A stretch of 64,000 bases of DNA, from contig CM067522.1 of NCBI GenBank assembly GCA_034509495.1, positions 16,864,620 through 16,928,619 on the forward strand, read 5' to 3'. The notes below the pieces were generated by a model. The model was not told where the DNA came from, made no database searches, and saw only the letters and a program-made list of their open reading frames with translations. The position numbers were made by a program, and so were the translations under genes. This document shows, piece by piece, positions 47,025 through 59,610 of this stretch. The DNA comes from Acestrorhynchus altus. Lineage: Eukaryota > Chordata > Actinopteri > Characiformes > Acestrorhynchidae. Numbering within the stretch: position 1 is the first letter of the stretch; each line of letters opens with the position of its first letter.

Positions 47025-47920
47025 CTACAGTGTTGCTTGAAAATTTGTGAACCCTTTAGAATTTTCTATTCTGACCAAAATCTGTCCGAAGGAGACAAAA
47101 GGAGAACCAAATCAAACAACACTTGGTCACTTATTGACCAAAATGACCCAATATTACATATCAGTGAGTGGCGTAAGTATGTGAACCTTTGCTTTCAGAT
47201 GATGGGAAGTTGTCCAAGCCCAAGCCATCATTCTATCACATGTTTGACAGATTAAGGTTTTCTGCTGGAATGCACATTCCATAACACTTCTTATTTAAAC
47301 CAAAGACATCTTTTTTGATCTCATCCGTCCACAAAACATTATTTTTTCTGGCTTGTCCATGTGATCTTAGGAAACTGCAGATTGAACACAATGTTCTTTT
47401 TGGATGCCAGCTTTCTAGCTTTATCCTTGCAACCATGCCCTGCACACCATTGCTGTGTTCCCCTGATGGTGGACTCATTAACATGAATTCATGTGAGAAA
47501 GGCCTTTAGTTGCTTAGAAGTTACCTTGGGTTCTTTTGTGCCCTCATGGACAATTACACACCTTCCTTTTGGTGTGATCTTGTTGGTGGAACACTCCTGG
47601 GGAGGGTAATAATGGTCTTGGAATTACTCCAAACACTACAGATTGTTTTATAACATTTTCCAGCTCGATTCTGAGCTCCTCCGAAATGTCCTTTGTTTGT
47701 GCCATGATACATTTCACACATTTGTTGTGAAGATCAGACTTTGACAGATCCCTGTTCTTTAAATAAAACACTCACTCCTGCCTGATTGTCTCCTATTGAT
47801 TGAAAACACCTGACTCTAATTTAAATGATCTGCTCATCCTAAAAGTTAACATACTTTTGCCAATCACAAATATGTAATGGTGGATAAGTCATTTTCTGGA
47901 CATGGAAAGAGAATGATTTG
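47025..47920 (-). pseudogene. Tc1-like transposon remnant, - strand
   Basis: On the - strand a start-like segment MAQTKDISEELRIELENVIK (near 47705-47640) precedes, much further on, NNVLWTDEIKKDVFGLN (about 47340-47290), matching the N-terminal and the catalytic N-N-V-L-W-T-D-E-S-K motif of Tc1-like transposases. The ends carry the repeat text GTGAACCCTTTAGAATTTTC (47048) and a (T)TAACATACTTTTGCC-type end near 47850. Frames are broken and the middle is lost. Confidence 0.7.
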
Positions 47921-48065
47921 AAAAAGAATTCGATGAATAGATAGAAACATCATATACAGACTGTCTTGATCTCCCTACTCTATCTGTTGATCTGTATTAT
48001 ATTTTTTCTTTCTCCCTCTGAGCCTCTATGTGTGAGTCTCTGTCTCCCATCTCTTTCAATAAACT

Positions 48066-48093
48066 TTGTGTGTGTGTGTGTGTGTGTGTGTGT
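48066..48093. repeat. (TG)n microsatellite
   Basis: Short TG run; a (TTTA)5-6 tract follows at 48190-48212. Confidence 0.9.
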
Positions 48094-48471
48094 CAGAGGT
48101 CAGCTGCAGAGGTGAGATAGAAATAGCACTGTGGTCAGATTGTGCAGGATTACTACTATACACTCTGCTCTGTGATATTGGATTGCTTGTTTATTTATTT
48201 ATTTATTTATTACTGGTTAAGTCTATGGTCTTGTATGGTGTGATTAGGACACTGTAGTCTCTGTAACCTCTGTCTTTATTTAAGCCCACACTCATCTGCT
48301 TCTATAACTCCCAGTCATCTCTTTCCTTCGGTAGCTTCTTCCCAAAGGCCCCCTGGTGGTATAAACACTGGCTGCTATACCCGACTTATTTGTGTTGTTC
48401 TATTTCCCAAAAATATCATTCATCTTCCATTATTATTTTCCAACTGGGTCGTACTGTATTACTGTGGCTTG

Positions 48472-48520
48472 AATCAGAATCAGAATCACTTTATTAATCC
48501 CAGAGGGAAATTGCAAAGAC
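48472..48520 (+). repeat. Short retroposon-tail-like motif
   Basis: GAATCAGAATCACTTTATTA then ATCCCAGAGGGAAATTGC: a phrase typical of 3' tails of fish retroposons. No body is recognised upstream. Confidence 0.4.
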
Positions 48521-48703
48521 TGCAGTATGTAAATGAGCTTTGATTTGATTGGCTACCGTGCACTGCGCTTCATTCAGAAAGCAATGCAGAATGAAACACC
48601 CCTTGTGACTTCTGCATGAATGGCTGGGGCAGAATGCATGGTGAGACGTAAAGAAGTGGTCAACCACACCTCATTCACTCTGTCTCTCTACTGCCCCCCC
48701 CAG

Positions 48704-48912
48704 GTTGGAGATCAGATCTTGGATGTGAATGGACGCAGTTTCCGCAGCATTGCCCATGACGAGGCCGTCCAGATCCTCAAGACCTCCCACCACATGCTGA
48801 TGACCATAAAAGACGTGGGCCGGCTCCCTCATGCCCGCACTGTTGTGGACGAGACAAAGTGGATCGTTAGCCCGAAAATTGCAGAGAGTTCAGCCAGTGT
48901 CTCTGTCCAGAG
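48704..48912 (+). CDS. whrn: Whirlin exon 4: second half of PDZ2 and post-PDZ2 linker
   Basis: Codes residues 346-414 plus two bases of codon 415. It starts after a CCCCCCCAG acceptor with VGDQILDVNGRSFRSIAHDE and AVQILKTSHHMLMTIKDV, completing PDZ2 (helix 2 begins at the H-D-E-A segment). GRLPHARTVVDETKWI follows, a stretch nearly identical in mammalian whirlin. The end, SPKIAESSASVSVQ, is more divergent. The donor is AG|GTGAGA with phase 2; the codon is completed by exon 5 as AG+T (Ser). Confidence 0.95.
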
Positions 48913-50563
48913 GTGAGACCAACTCAACACGGTGGCAATGCCCTCAAATGACCCTATAGCATAGATCATTTCTGCTCGCCAGAAAGTCTCATAAGTCTCA
49001 GGATAGCGTAGGTGAGAGCAACACATCTGAGTACTTTGCCTTTGCATAATGCCCCGCCCCTTTTTGGGTGAAAATAATTGCTATAATTTGACTGGAGGTA
49101 AATCTAAATTTCCCATCAATATTTAGTCACATAAACCCTGCTAATTTATAGCTATCAGAAAACATGTGGCCAGCCAGGCTAATAATTACATCATATTGTT
49201 TCTGGTCAATGGTCAGCCTTGTTTTATAGAAATGGGGCCTGATGAGTGTCCTTTCAGCATGCCTCTGTCAGAGGGGAGGAAGGACCCCACCTAGTGGCAG
49301 AAATTGTCATATCATGTCAGATCCACTTTGAATTGAATTCAACGTGAAATTTATTTGGTTTACTAACCTACAAATAACGTGCGACAAGTGTATTGTTTGT
49401 AGTCTGTTAAGGGTGTCAATCTCAAATGATTTAAGGCAGTTTTTTCTTTTTTTTTAACCATTTGAGTTCATCACATTTTGCTGGTGCTTGTCTTCACCCT
49501 CCTGTGCGAGAGGGGGAGAGTCCAAACAGGGTTGGGTAATTGCTATTTCCAAACTGGAGGAAAAACTGGGATAACAAAAAAACGAGTATCAGTATTAATT
49601 TCAGCATTAGTTATGATCTCACAAACTGTGCCGATGCATGTTCTCTGTTCAGAGGAGTCTCCGGTGACTCTGCGCGGTCGTGTCTGATGATGCGTCTGAT
49701 TAAACTGTGAATGCTGCCTGCGGATGACTGTACGGTTTATCTCTGCTTTCACTCACTGGTTGCAAATGTGCAATTCAAAAGAAACAAATTGGCCTCATGC
49801 AGTTTAGTGGCGCTTTACCCACTGGAGCCTAATTTAGCCATTTATATGGAAATCAATGAGTGATTTCATCCCATTACTGTAATAGCCCAAATTTATTCCT
49901 CTGTTTTTTCCGGATGTTCACTCATAACCCCGTTCTCCTGGTGAAACGGAATTCAGGTCAGTGGCTCCAGTCGTTCTTTGTGCGGCTCTGAATGGAAGTC
50001 CCTTTTCAAGCTTCATATGGCATATTGTTGGACGACTCGCTGCAGGGGCGTCGCGAGTATGTGCGTGTGTGTGTGTGTGCGTGTGTGTGTGCATGAGTGT
50101 GTGTGTGTGTGTGCGTGTGTGTGTGTGTGCGTGTGTGTGTGTGTGTGCGTGTGTGAGTGTGTCAGAGTGACTGGTTTGACAGCACTCTGAACTTTCACAG
50201 CAGGGTTCTCTCTCTCTCTCTCTCTCTCCCTCTCTCTCTCTCTCTTTCTCTTGCTCCCCCCTAATGGAGTCAGGCTGATTGAAGACCCTAGGAGGTGCTC
50301 ATTTCTAAAGTGCTCCCCTGGACATCCAGCAAGGTGGCTTTTAGTCCTACGCTTCGTTAAACTAACGCTCCGCAGCACCTGAGGCAGGTCTCAGACGACG
50401 GCTTTTGTCTGGAACGAATAGCTGTGTGTAGTTTCTGCTTTATGACCGCAGTGCTGCATTATTCATCTATGAGACATTCATAGCTGTAAATGCTTCACTG
50501 TATTTCACTGTCCCGCTGTAATAAAGGATAATACACTCACAGCTCTGTTTCTTTTTCTTACAG
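48913..50563 (+). other. Whirlin intron 4 (1.65 kb)
   Basis: GTGAGA to CTTACAG. Includes unassigned sequence, a (TG)n run (50057-50162) and a (CT)n run (50203-50251). No mobile element was recognised. Confidence 0.85.
50057..50251. repeat. (TG)n and (CT)n microsatellites in intron 4
   Basis: TG with repeated GC/CA interruptions to 50162, then after 40 bp a CT run. Confidence 0.95.
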
Positions 50564-50600
50564 TCTGTCAGTAGATGTCGGGGCAGGGAGTTCAGCAAAG
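50564..50600 (+). CDS. whrn: Whirlin micro-exon 5 (37 nt)
   Basis: Strong acceptor (TTTCTTTTTCTTACAG) and donor (AAG|GTAAGG) enclose 37 nt. The first T completes the split codon from exon 4 to Ser415; the remaining 12 codons read LSVDVGAGSSAK, ending in phase 0. The equivalent place in mammalian whirlin has a 12-residue segment after the same linker (FLGDLTTEGINK), compatible with a small exon there. The call rests on splice-site quality, phase fit and position, not on conserved residues. Alternative use is plausible for so small an exon. Confidence 0.72.
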
Positions 50601-51427
50601 GTAAGGCATTTATATGAGCTAAATAAATTACCTTGTTCTGGTTTGGTTATATAGATCTGGAACAGCACTTATTCTGTCACTTACTTTCACTCCCTTCATT
50701 TTACAGTATTTATTCTGATATCTGCAGTTACTTCACTAGCGATTACATAGTAATTACATTCAGATCAGCACACATTCAGTTAAATTTACATTAGAGTTAC
50801 ACTGAGACTGTTATGTAAATCTGCATCATTCCATAAGCAGGCCACTGCTTGTCCATTTGTATGTATATGCCTGAAGCCTCATGAGGTGCTGTTCTGGCCC
50901 AATCTGATCTCGACAGGGATTTGTAGACTAAAAAGAATTTGTACATATGCAGGAATTACAGATGCAACATCTCTGACAGACAGAAATGAGATAGATTTTA
51001 CCCCAACCTCCATCCCTAACTCTAACCCTAACTATAACCATAACCTAATGTGACATTCCTACTGTGTCTGCATGCGTTTCAATCCATTAATTCCATCTCC
51101 GTATCAGTGAAAAGCAGGAAGGTTGGACAGTGGACATCAGCTCACTGTGATTCACAAGCACCGTAAATATAGAGCTAATGAGCTGCATGCAGAAACATGT
51201 ACATATACATGGACATAAGAGGAGGTTTTCTTGAATTTATATGAATATTTATTTTATAAATACCTTCATTTATGCTTTGATTACATTTACACCCATGTTT
51301 CCATTTAGAAATGATATTTGTATTTGTATCTGAATATTTTCATTTCATGTATTTGCAAAAATTCATATGCTTTTACTGTTGTTGTTACTGAAATACACAA
51401 AGAAACCAGTGTTTTTGTTGATCAGTT

Positions 51428-52105
51428 ATAGTGCATCCAGACAGTTTTCACAGTCCCTCAAAATTCTACTCACAATATCCCACAAAGACAAATTGAGAAA
51501 AGTTGCAAATATTTGCAAATTTATAAACATTAACATTATTAACAAGTATTTACAGCCTTTGCTCAGTACTTTGTTGAAGCACCTTTTGCAGCAGTTACAG
51601 CCTCGTGTCTTTCTGAGTACGATGCTACAAGCTTGACACACCTGCTTTTGGGAAGTTTCTTCCATTCTTCTTTGCACAACCACTCAAGCTCCATCAGATT
51701 GGATCAGGGACCATCAGGGTGCACCGCCATTTTAGATATTTTCAGAGATGTTCAATTGGGTTGAAGTCTGGTTATCATCAAGGATGTCTCTGTACCTCAT
51801 TTTTCCCTCCACACTAACTAGTCTCCCAGGACTTGCTGCTGAACAACATCCCCACAGTATGATGCTCCCACCCCCAGGCTTCACTGTAGGAATGCTGTTG
51901 GCTAGATGATGAGCAGTGCCTGATTTCCTCCAGACCTGACGCTTGGCATTCAGTCCTGAAAGGTCAATCTTTGTTTCATCAGACCAGATCATTTTGTTTC
52001 TCATGGTCCGGCAAACTCTATTTCAACAACAAGCAAGATGCACCTGAGCTTAATTGTAAGTGTCAGGACAAAGGCTGTGAATACTTATGTGCATGTTATA
52101 TTTTT
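51428..52105 (-). pseudogene. Internally deleted Tc1-like transposon, - strand
   Basis: Ends in TAGTGCATCCAGACAGTTTTC (left) and AGGCTGTGAATACTTATGTG-type text (antisense right part). Middle landmarks include CCAGACCTGACGCTTGGCAT, and the - strand translation NKMIWSDETKIDLSGLNAKR contains the catalytic W-S-D-E-T/S-K motif. The frame is interrupted and N-terminal text is missing. Same broad family as 40300-40960 but opposite orientation. Confidence 0.75.
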
Positions 52106-52661
52106 GTGTTTTTTGTGTTATATTATTAGTTCAAATAAGCAGTTAAATTGACAATTTACATCCATTTTGTAATTTATGTTTGAATTTTTTTTTAAATATA
52201 CATTTCAGTTTTTGTTTGCTGTTGTGTTTCCATTTATAATTTGCAATTATGTATTTCATATGTAGTTACACGGTAATTACATAGCAGTTACACAGTTACA
52301 AACACGGTTTGTTAACTTTGCATCCAAATTCTAATGTAAAACAGTGACAGAAACGTTGGTTTAATATAAAGAATGCCTTTCAGCCTAAAACTGAATGCTT
52401 TGTTGTCAGGGTGGTCAAATAAAAATAGAGGAGTTCATCTGAGTACAGGTCCCAACCTCACGTTCAAAGAGCTAGAGTGAGGGAACCGCACCCATCACCT
52501 CAGTTTACTGATCTCATCTTCCTGCAGAAGAAAGCATTCAGCTGTATGAACAGAGCTGTTACCTCTATTTTATAGGAACACTGATTAGACATTTCAATCA
52601 GAGAACAAATACAATGTAAAGGCCCTGTTCTCTGTGTGTTTGCTCATTCACATGTGTGTGT

Positions 52662-52703
<42 letters not shown>

Positions 52704-53726
52704 TGACTGGAGTGGTCCACTGTGATGGTATCAGGCCTGTGTTTGGGTCTGTTCTGGTTGAGGGGCCATGAACCCTGTGACTCTGTGTAAATAATGTGTG
52801 ATTACATGGGTTTGGGAGTCAAGTCAGGACTGAGGGAGCGCAGATTGGGATTACAGGTGAGGGTGGTGCTACCAAGCAAAGATCTGAAAACCAGAATAAC
52901 TACGTTAGGAATAAAGACCCAGTTGAAACCATTCCGAGTATGTTTCCAGATGTAGCAGCTGAAGTGAGGTCTATAGTGATTTGTGCTTGTTGTCTCCTTT
53001 GCCTAAATAACATTGTCAAGCCTGGCAGGTAAGGATTACACCAGTCATTTGGGAGCATTTCTGTCCATTCTGTCCATCCATGAATGTGGTTGACATCTGG
53101 AGCTCACCTGTTCTTTCAAATTGAGATTTGAGATTGGGTGATATTCCTGGTCAATATCGGCATTCCGTCATGCCTGTTGAACCAGTCTCACACTGATGAT
53201 CAGTTTTCATCCTGGAATGTGGGAGTGTCAGTGTAAGTCCGCTTGGATATAAAGCACAGTATTAGTAGAAGTGTGGGCTAAACAGGACAAGAATGATCGT
53301 AAAGGTCATGAAACAGCTCAACACTCACAATTTACTGTGGTTCGGAAAATGTCAGTAATGATGCCTTGAAGCCACCAGATGGTTTTCTGAATATTGTAGT
53401 TAAGACTACGATTCGGAACTGGATTGAGATGACAATAGTCCATACCCGATCTGTTCAAATAAGCCTGGCTCAACCATGATCCTGTTGCGTGGATTGGGAT
53501 CAGGATACCACTAGTCTGGACCTAGAATTAGAGGAGAAATTAGAGGAACCCTGCTGGTGTGGGTACACTGCAGCTGTTGGACACATTTCCTCTGCGGTGG
53601 TGTGCCACGACCACCTTCCATTTGACTTCTTTCTGTTTGAGCCCTGAGTACCTTCTCGTCCCCTGATCCTGACTTTGGCCATTTACCCTGGGGCCACACC
53701 TTCCCTCCCCTCTAAATTTATTTAGG

Positions 53727-53865
53727 GCATCTGTGGTCTTGTGGTTAGGAAACCAGCCTTGTGACGGGTTGCTGGTTCAGTTCCCTTTACTTGCAGGACC
53801 TGAGTGAAGTGCCCTTGAGCAAGGCAATTAACTTCCCACCACTCCGGGCATGTGTGCTTACTGCC

Positions 53866-53939
<74 letters not shown>

Positions 53940-53990
53940 CATTGGGTTAAATGCAGAGGACAAAAACGCTTACTTACTTTCTTCTCATGG
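53727..53990 (+). mobile_element. tRNA-headed SINE (copy 2)
   Basis: GGTCTTGTGGTTAGGAAACC, GGTTGCTGGTTCAGTTCCC, AAGTGCCCTTGAGCAAGGCA, CGGGCATGTGTGCTTACTGC, a 68-bp (TG)n run (53871-53938) and GGGTTAAATGCAGAGGACAA. The microsatellite sits where the family has a short TG motif, so it expanded inside the SINE. Confidence 0.82.
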
Positions 53991-54475
53991 TTTACTGTGG
54001 CTCAGAAAATGGCATCTTAAAGCAACCTGATGGCACTGGATCTGGATTTAGATGAAAGGAGATACCCAGTGTGTTAAAATACACCCGGATCAGCCATGAT
54101 CCTGATACACGGATTGGGATCGGGACATCACTGGCCTGGACCAGTGAAGTGTCGGGGTGTGTTTTTTCATGCTTTTCAGATTTTCGAAAAATCTATCCAA
54201 CTAACGATCTTGGCCATGACAGTGTTATCAGGTCAGTCAAAGGTTGTGCTGACAGAGGTTGTGTTTATAATAAGGGAATCTGTTTTAGTAATTAGAAGGA
54301 ATTGATTTTTAAGTGAGACTCATTAACATGTGGAGTGTAACTCAACTCGGACCGAGGAGTGGACAAGGGGGCATCACTCTGCGGGAACTGGGGAATGCCG
54401 GAGTTTTCAACGGAGTAATAGTTTCTCTTTTTCTCTTCCTGTCTTTACTCTTTCTTCTCCTTTTTTTCTTTTGTT

Positions 54476-54477
<2 letters not shown>

Positions 54478-54540
<63 letters not shown>
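54478..54540. repeat. (CA)n microsatellite
   Basis: About 62 bp of uninterrupted CA preceded by a T/C-rich stretch. Confidence 0.97.
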
Positions 54541-57500
54541 TCTGCCTATAGTCATTATTAAGTGAAAGTAAATCCAATTTGCTAATGTGGTTTTATCCAC
54601 AATTTGTGAATCTGTTGTGCAGTCCCAGCAAATCTAGATGAAAGACTTATCCACATAAATCCACAGTTCCAAAATAACATGCCCCGGCCGCCGTCAGCTG
54701 GGTAAGTGCAATCCGGGAATGCTGACATGCCTTGCTGGTTTAATATCTCAGTGATGAGCATCTTGTTCAGTTTGGAGTAATATGATTAGATTAGCAGACG
54801 AGATCTAAAACACAATTCATAACACGAGACAACAGCTTATTAACTCAACACATTGCTGATCACGATTAAATAATTGTTTAACTCAGGATCAGAGTAACCT
54901 ACAGATATGATTCACATATTATAAACTACAAGACAAACTCTCTCTCTATCTCTGTATGATGAATTATTATAACCTCTCAGTAAACAAACAGCGGCAAAAT
55001 ATATGTAAGTTGTGTAAAAGTAGGGCATTACTGTGTTCCTTCCCTTTAATCAAGATAAAATCACTGAACTAAACCACAATATGGATCGCAGAAGGTTCTC
55101 CCAGTACATTTGTAGGTCCATTTAAATCGGTCAAAGGGGACCACTTTAAAGCGGACTTCATTTGAACATGTTAAATTTGGTCCATTCATTTGGTCCATTT
55201 ACAGGGGACTTCACTTCACTGCATTTAAAGGGGTCTGAGGTCCTTCAACCTGTTCACCTGTGCAAAGAATCCATGACTCAGCGCTCCGAGGTCCTGAAAC
55301 GGTACAAGTGTGAAAACACCCTAAGTGGCCTGCCACCACTGCCTGCTTGGTAATGTGTGTAGTTGTTGTTGTTGTTAAGCTGTGGTGATGCTTTGCGTCA
55401 TATCAGGACCCTGCAGGAAAGCGGCCACTGCAGTGGTGGAACAGTGATGAGTCAGCAGGTTCTGGGGGCTAAAGACTGGACCGAAAACGAGGGGTGAGGC
55501 AGGGAAATTGGAGGGGAAGAGCGCGGAAGAGAGCAGAAAGGCAGGGAGGATTAATTTTGCTCTGTGAAGTGGAAGTGTTTGGCTGTCAGGCCTGGGACTG
55601 CGCATTGTTGGAGTAACCTTGAGGAGTTGGGCCTGTAAATTAGCCCTCGCTTGTCCTGGCAGGCTTTTATTAGGATGGAGTGAGTGCAAAGCACCTGTCA
55701 CTGAACTGTGTTATCCAGCAAAGCTAAGGGAGCAAGAGTAGCAAGGTCTTTCTGAAGGGTTTCAGTGATCACTTACAGTCTTGATGATACATCAGCTTTC
55801 GTTGCAAACAAGCATTCAGCTGGATGTGGTTTTAACTCTTCTTTAATACTCTGAGGTTAAGTTACTATCATTTCGTTACACTGTTTAAGTGTAATTACAT
55901 GATGCTCACATTCAGGTGAATTGTAATTGTGATTGTGTTGGCCATGTAATTAATTACATTGATTTCATTTATTGGACGCTATATTCTAGGGTTTCATGTT
56001 TGCCTTGCATGTTTTACCTTCAACACACCTCATGCATCTCTGAAGGGATGGTTAATGAGCTGATTAGTTGAATCAAGTGTGTCTAAAATATGCTGGGTAG
56101 GGGTGCCTCCAGGACCAGGGTTGGGAAACACTGGTCTAATTCCCCTCCATTAAGAAGAGCTTGAATGGGGGAGAAGCAGGACATTATATAAAAATCTTAA
56201 CATTCGATAAATTTGAGGCTCGGCTCATATGCCTCTCTGTTTACATCCCGATATCAATAAAAATATCGACAGACATATAATCAGTGCAAACTTTCTAAGA
56301 ACCCACACCTCATTAAAAAAAAGCTATGAACAACCATTAACAATAAAATGAGATATTATCACCAGAAACTCTGAATTGAACAGGTTTTTTTTTTTTAATT
56401 CAGTGCAATCATCTTTTAAATCTTTAAAACATGAGTATAAATCTGTTTGCTATCAACCAAACGTGACTCACAACTAGATGTTTTTCACCTGTTTATGTTA
56501 GCAATATATTTAAAGGGTTACCTTAATGGTATTTAAGGGTTACAAACAAGAATAAATTAAAATAAGATGAAGCCAAAGCTCACCAAAATCAAGTGTTTAG
56601 TACATAATTAGGAGAGAGAGAGAGAACTGCTGAGCTTAGTAAGCGTAAAGGGACTGGTAGGTCAAGGAAGCTCTTAACAGCTGATGACAGAAATTCTCAT
56701 CAGAAAAACTGACTGATTTGTTTAGGATTAACTGTAAGTGTGTTGATATTATTATGAATTTGATTTCATTTTGTGAATTTAACAAACTGAATTGAGTGCA
56801 GTGTCACATCTAAAGGTGAATAAATCATTGTAATGTAGTTTTGAACTGTTCTGCGCATTTCCACCAACAGAAATAGGTTCTAGAACCCGAATAGTTCGTT
56901 TTCAAAGGAAAGCAAAGCTTAGGTTTTTCAGGACAAAATGTGACGACAATTTATACGTCTGTTTATACACGAACAAGGAGCAGTGGCTTGTTGTCGGCAA
57001 AAGTTGATCCAGAAAAACAACATTGTAACAACTGTAACAACACAAACGCTCGCGTGTAGTCTATACGCTCAGCCATCTCCTCTTTACTGACGCTGTGTTA
57101 CGACCTCTGTTGATAAATTCTGTGATGAATCCTCAGTTCTTCTAAAACTGGAATAAACATGGGCTGAAAAACCCATAGATTCTTATAAGCCCAAACAGAA
57201 CCAGTTCAAGAACCAGAATTCTTTTGATGGGAAAGGCCTAAGAGACTACCTCCAACTGCGGTGCCAATCAGTCCTTGCATGAGTTGCAGCTGTGTTGATT
57301 GGCCAGCAGAGGGATTAACTGAAGTTGCATCTTCAGCCTCATTTAAAAGGTAGCTAAACTAGTTAGTCTATAATAACTGGTTCAGAGCTTATGGAGAGAT
57401 GCACCAAAGCAGATCTGCAGAGAGGAACTGGCCAAAATTGAGTTCATACGTCAAGCGAGCTGTACTAGTTCTCCTACTTGTTTAGGAGATCTCAGTCCAC

Positions 57501-58265
57501 GTGTTCTCACGTCTTCTAATTACAGCACGAACAGATCAATCGGGCGTGAGTTTGCTTTAATCGAAGCAAACCTGTGAAGGCAGAGCTCACCTTAATACAA
57601 GAAACGAGCTCAATACACAGGCTTGTACAAGCACCAGTGAACAAGTCCATACTGTATAAGTCATGCCTTTCACTGTTTGACTGTCTGACCATGCATAGTT
57701 TATCTCTGAGAGCCCATAAAAAAGTCAAATCCTGTTGTGGGAGTAGAGATATGACCATAAGTCCACTGCTTCTGTTAATGTGACCACGGAGGTGGACTCA
57801 CATCTGACTCATTGTTAATTTGGCCAAACTCAGTCAAGGTCAAACTCACTTACGCCACCTCCCACCAACCCCTGCAGGGATGATGCAAGACACTGTCTCG
57901 GGTTCTTGTAGAGGATGAGTTTTATGGACTGCAGTTCAGTATTAATCCAGAATGGAGTGTGTTTACAGAGTTTCAGGCCTGAGAATGTCAGATGTGCAGC
58001 TGTTTAGGGGTTGAAAAACAGATCATCATTAATACAATCATTTATGATTTCATGATTGTCGGTGTGTTGGAGTAACGGCTCACTACACGAAAAACAGAAT
58101 GAAATGAAGTCCATCGTTTGTAAAACATTTTTTAAAGGATGCAGTTTAATCCCGAGTCTGTGTGTGAATTATGATGGAAAGTCAGCTCATTTTGAATTCA
58201 TTTGAATTTACATACATTTACATATATTCAGAAAGTAGGAGTTTAACTCCACCCAGTCCATGAAT

Positions 58266-58375
58266 TGTATGCCAGGGTTTCTCAACCTGTGGGCCAGGGA
58301 CCACTAGTGAGCAGTGAAGCACTCTCTAGTGGTCCGCAAGCCCATCATCAGGGGGAGGCAGTAATGCAAAGTGAG
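58266..58375. repeat. Repeat fragment CCAGGGTTTCTCAAC (copy 2)
   Basis: Shares CCAGGGTTTCTCAAC, AAGCACTCTCTAGTGGTCCG and CCCATCATCAGGGGG with 26371-26470. The terminus resembles hAT-type ends, but no second terminus was found. Confidence 0.5.
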
Positions 58376-58547
58376 GCATTGATGACACTTTAAATCATAA
58401 AATTCTATGTGAATAAATGTGTTTAAAATAAGTAAAAATCGAGAGATCAGTTGTGCTCAAACTGTAAACATATGATGTGATGGCATACGTACTTCAGATT
58501 GTCGAAATGAGGACATAAGCTTATCTATATGTCAGTTGTCTTTTTTG

Positions 58548-58790
58548 GGGGTGGTCGTGGCCTTGTTACAAGAATGTTGCTGGTTCGATTCCCTGGACTG
58601 GCAGGACATAAATCAAGTGCCCTTGAGCAAGGCACTTAACACCCCTGCTACTCCCCAGGGCACTGGAAAGGGTTGCTCATGGCTCTGGGAACGTGTGCTC
58701 ACTGCTCTCTAGTGTGTGTTCTTACTAGGATGTATGTGTGTGTTTCACTGTGTGCAAGAACAATGGGTCTATATGCATGTCTGGTGTTAG
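58548..58790 (+). mobile_element. tRNA-headed SINE (copy 3)
   Basis: Carries an intact pol III box B, GGTTCGATTCC (58582-58592), then AAGTGCCCTTGAGCAAGGCA, GTGTGCTCACTGCTCTCTAG and a TG-rich tail. The box A zone (GTGGCCTTGTTA) is decayed. Confidence 0.82.
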
Positions 58791-59564
58791 CACTGCATCT
58801 TTTCTGCTCGCTTTGTGAGGTTTATTTGGAACAGGTTTTCATGAAGACATGCTATTCTTACACCGAGAAGAGTTTGTTTTTCAATACATACACATTTCTG
58901 AGTTATAAAGGTGGGCCTTGACAAGAAATGGAAATGCATGTTGCAGCGACATAGACCACAACAACTGTGATTGGTCCATTTGACAGATTCATATTGTCTC
59001 CTTTGTGGCCACTTTTCTATTCAGGTGGACCAAATCATCAAACCTACCTGCATTCCCTCATCTGCGGCTGACCCTTTCTCAGATCAGTTGTCCCCCTCTG
59101 GACCCCGACCTCCAACCTCTTTTTTCTTTTGTTGCAGTAACCACTATTAGCTCCAACTCCAACATATAATCAGCTTGGTTTCAGCTGCCTGCAGCATGTC
59201 AAGAAAGTAAACACAGCAGCATAGAAGCCCCATCACCAGACTAGTGTTTTGGTGGTGTAATTGTAGAGTGATGCAGACACACCAGTGCACAAGTATAAAT
59301 GCCCACAGTGGCATAGACCACTTGCACAGGCTAGACTCAGAAACATAAATCAGCCTCTTTTAGAAAGTATTACTGATTTGTAAGTAAACGCAAAGCAATG
59401 CAAAGTAAACTCGTATAAGTAGTTATACTAGTGGGAGATACAGCAGTAACAACAAGGGGTTCAGAGGAGTTTACAAGGGGTTAAAGCCCCAGTCTGCTCA
59501 TTTTCATCATTCTCTAACTGTCATCTATAGTTTTCTGATTCATTTACTCTGAACTGGCAGAGGG

Positions 59565-59610
59565 CGGCACGGAGGCGCAGTGGATAGCGATGTTGCCTCA
59601 CAGACAGATA
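59565..59610 (+). mobile_element. Truncated GGCGGCACGG SINE head
   Basis: GGGCGGCACGGAGGCGCAGT followed by GGATAGCGATGTTGCCTCAC, then breaks off into AT-rich sequence. Head of the same family as 7383-7665. Confidence 0.6.

Larger units (their letters stand above)
31571..48703 (+). other. Whirlin intron 3 (17.1 kb)
   Basis: GTAAAC to CCCCAG. It splits PDZ2 between its GIYITGV and VGDQIL segments. It contains local duplications, several Tc1-like remnants, an L1-Tx1-like scrap, SINEs and long CT tracts, listed separately. Confidence 0.9.
1282..50600 (+). other. whrn: whirlin gene (WHRN), 5' part: five coding exons, 3' end outside window
   Basis: This is the gene-level entry. Five exons (681, 228, 126, 209 and 37 nt) join with consistent reading phase into 1281 nt, or 427 codons, without a stop. 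The product matches whirlin in domain order and in runs such as GLGFSIRGGSEHGVGIYVSL, GRIPGGYVTNH, VDPQGRSISPP and DVGRLPHAR. Whirlin is a cytoplasmic PDZ scaffold. In known vertebrates it sits at stereocilia tips and bases and at the photoreceptor periciliary region, binding usherin, ADGRV1, myosin XVa and p55. Order here: short Ser/Ala-rich N terminus (1-27), harmonin-homology domain 1 (about 28-108), linker, PDZ1 (about 161-241), linker, PDZ2 (about 304-383), then the start of the inter-domain linker. Harmonin-homology domain 2, the proline-rich region and PDZ3 are absent from the window. Every intron is GT-AG. Teleosts can carry two paralogues (whrna, whrnb), and this fragment does not let me choose. 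Confidence 0.95.

Noticed and set aside
46580..47255. Ser/Leu-rich and Arg/Glu-rich frames on both strands
   Set aside because: Translations of the 300-bp CT tract.
58548..58640. Possible tRNA gene (box B GGTTCGATTCC)
   Set aside because: Followed by the shared SINE body and lacking a cloverleaf; it is a tRNA-derived SINE head.
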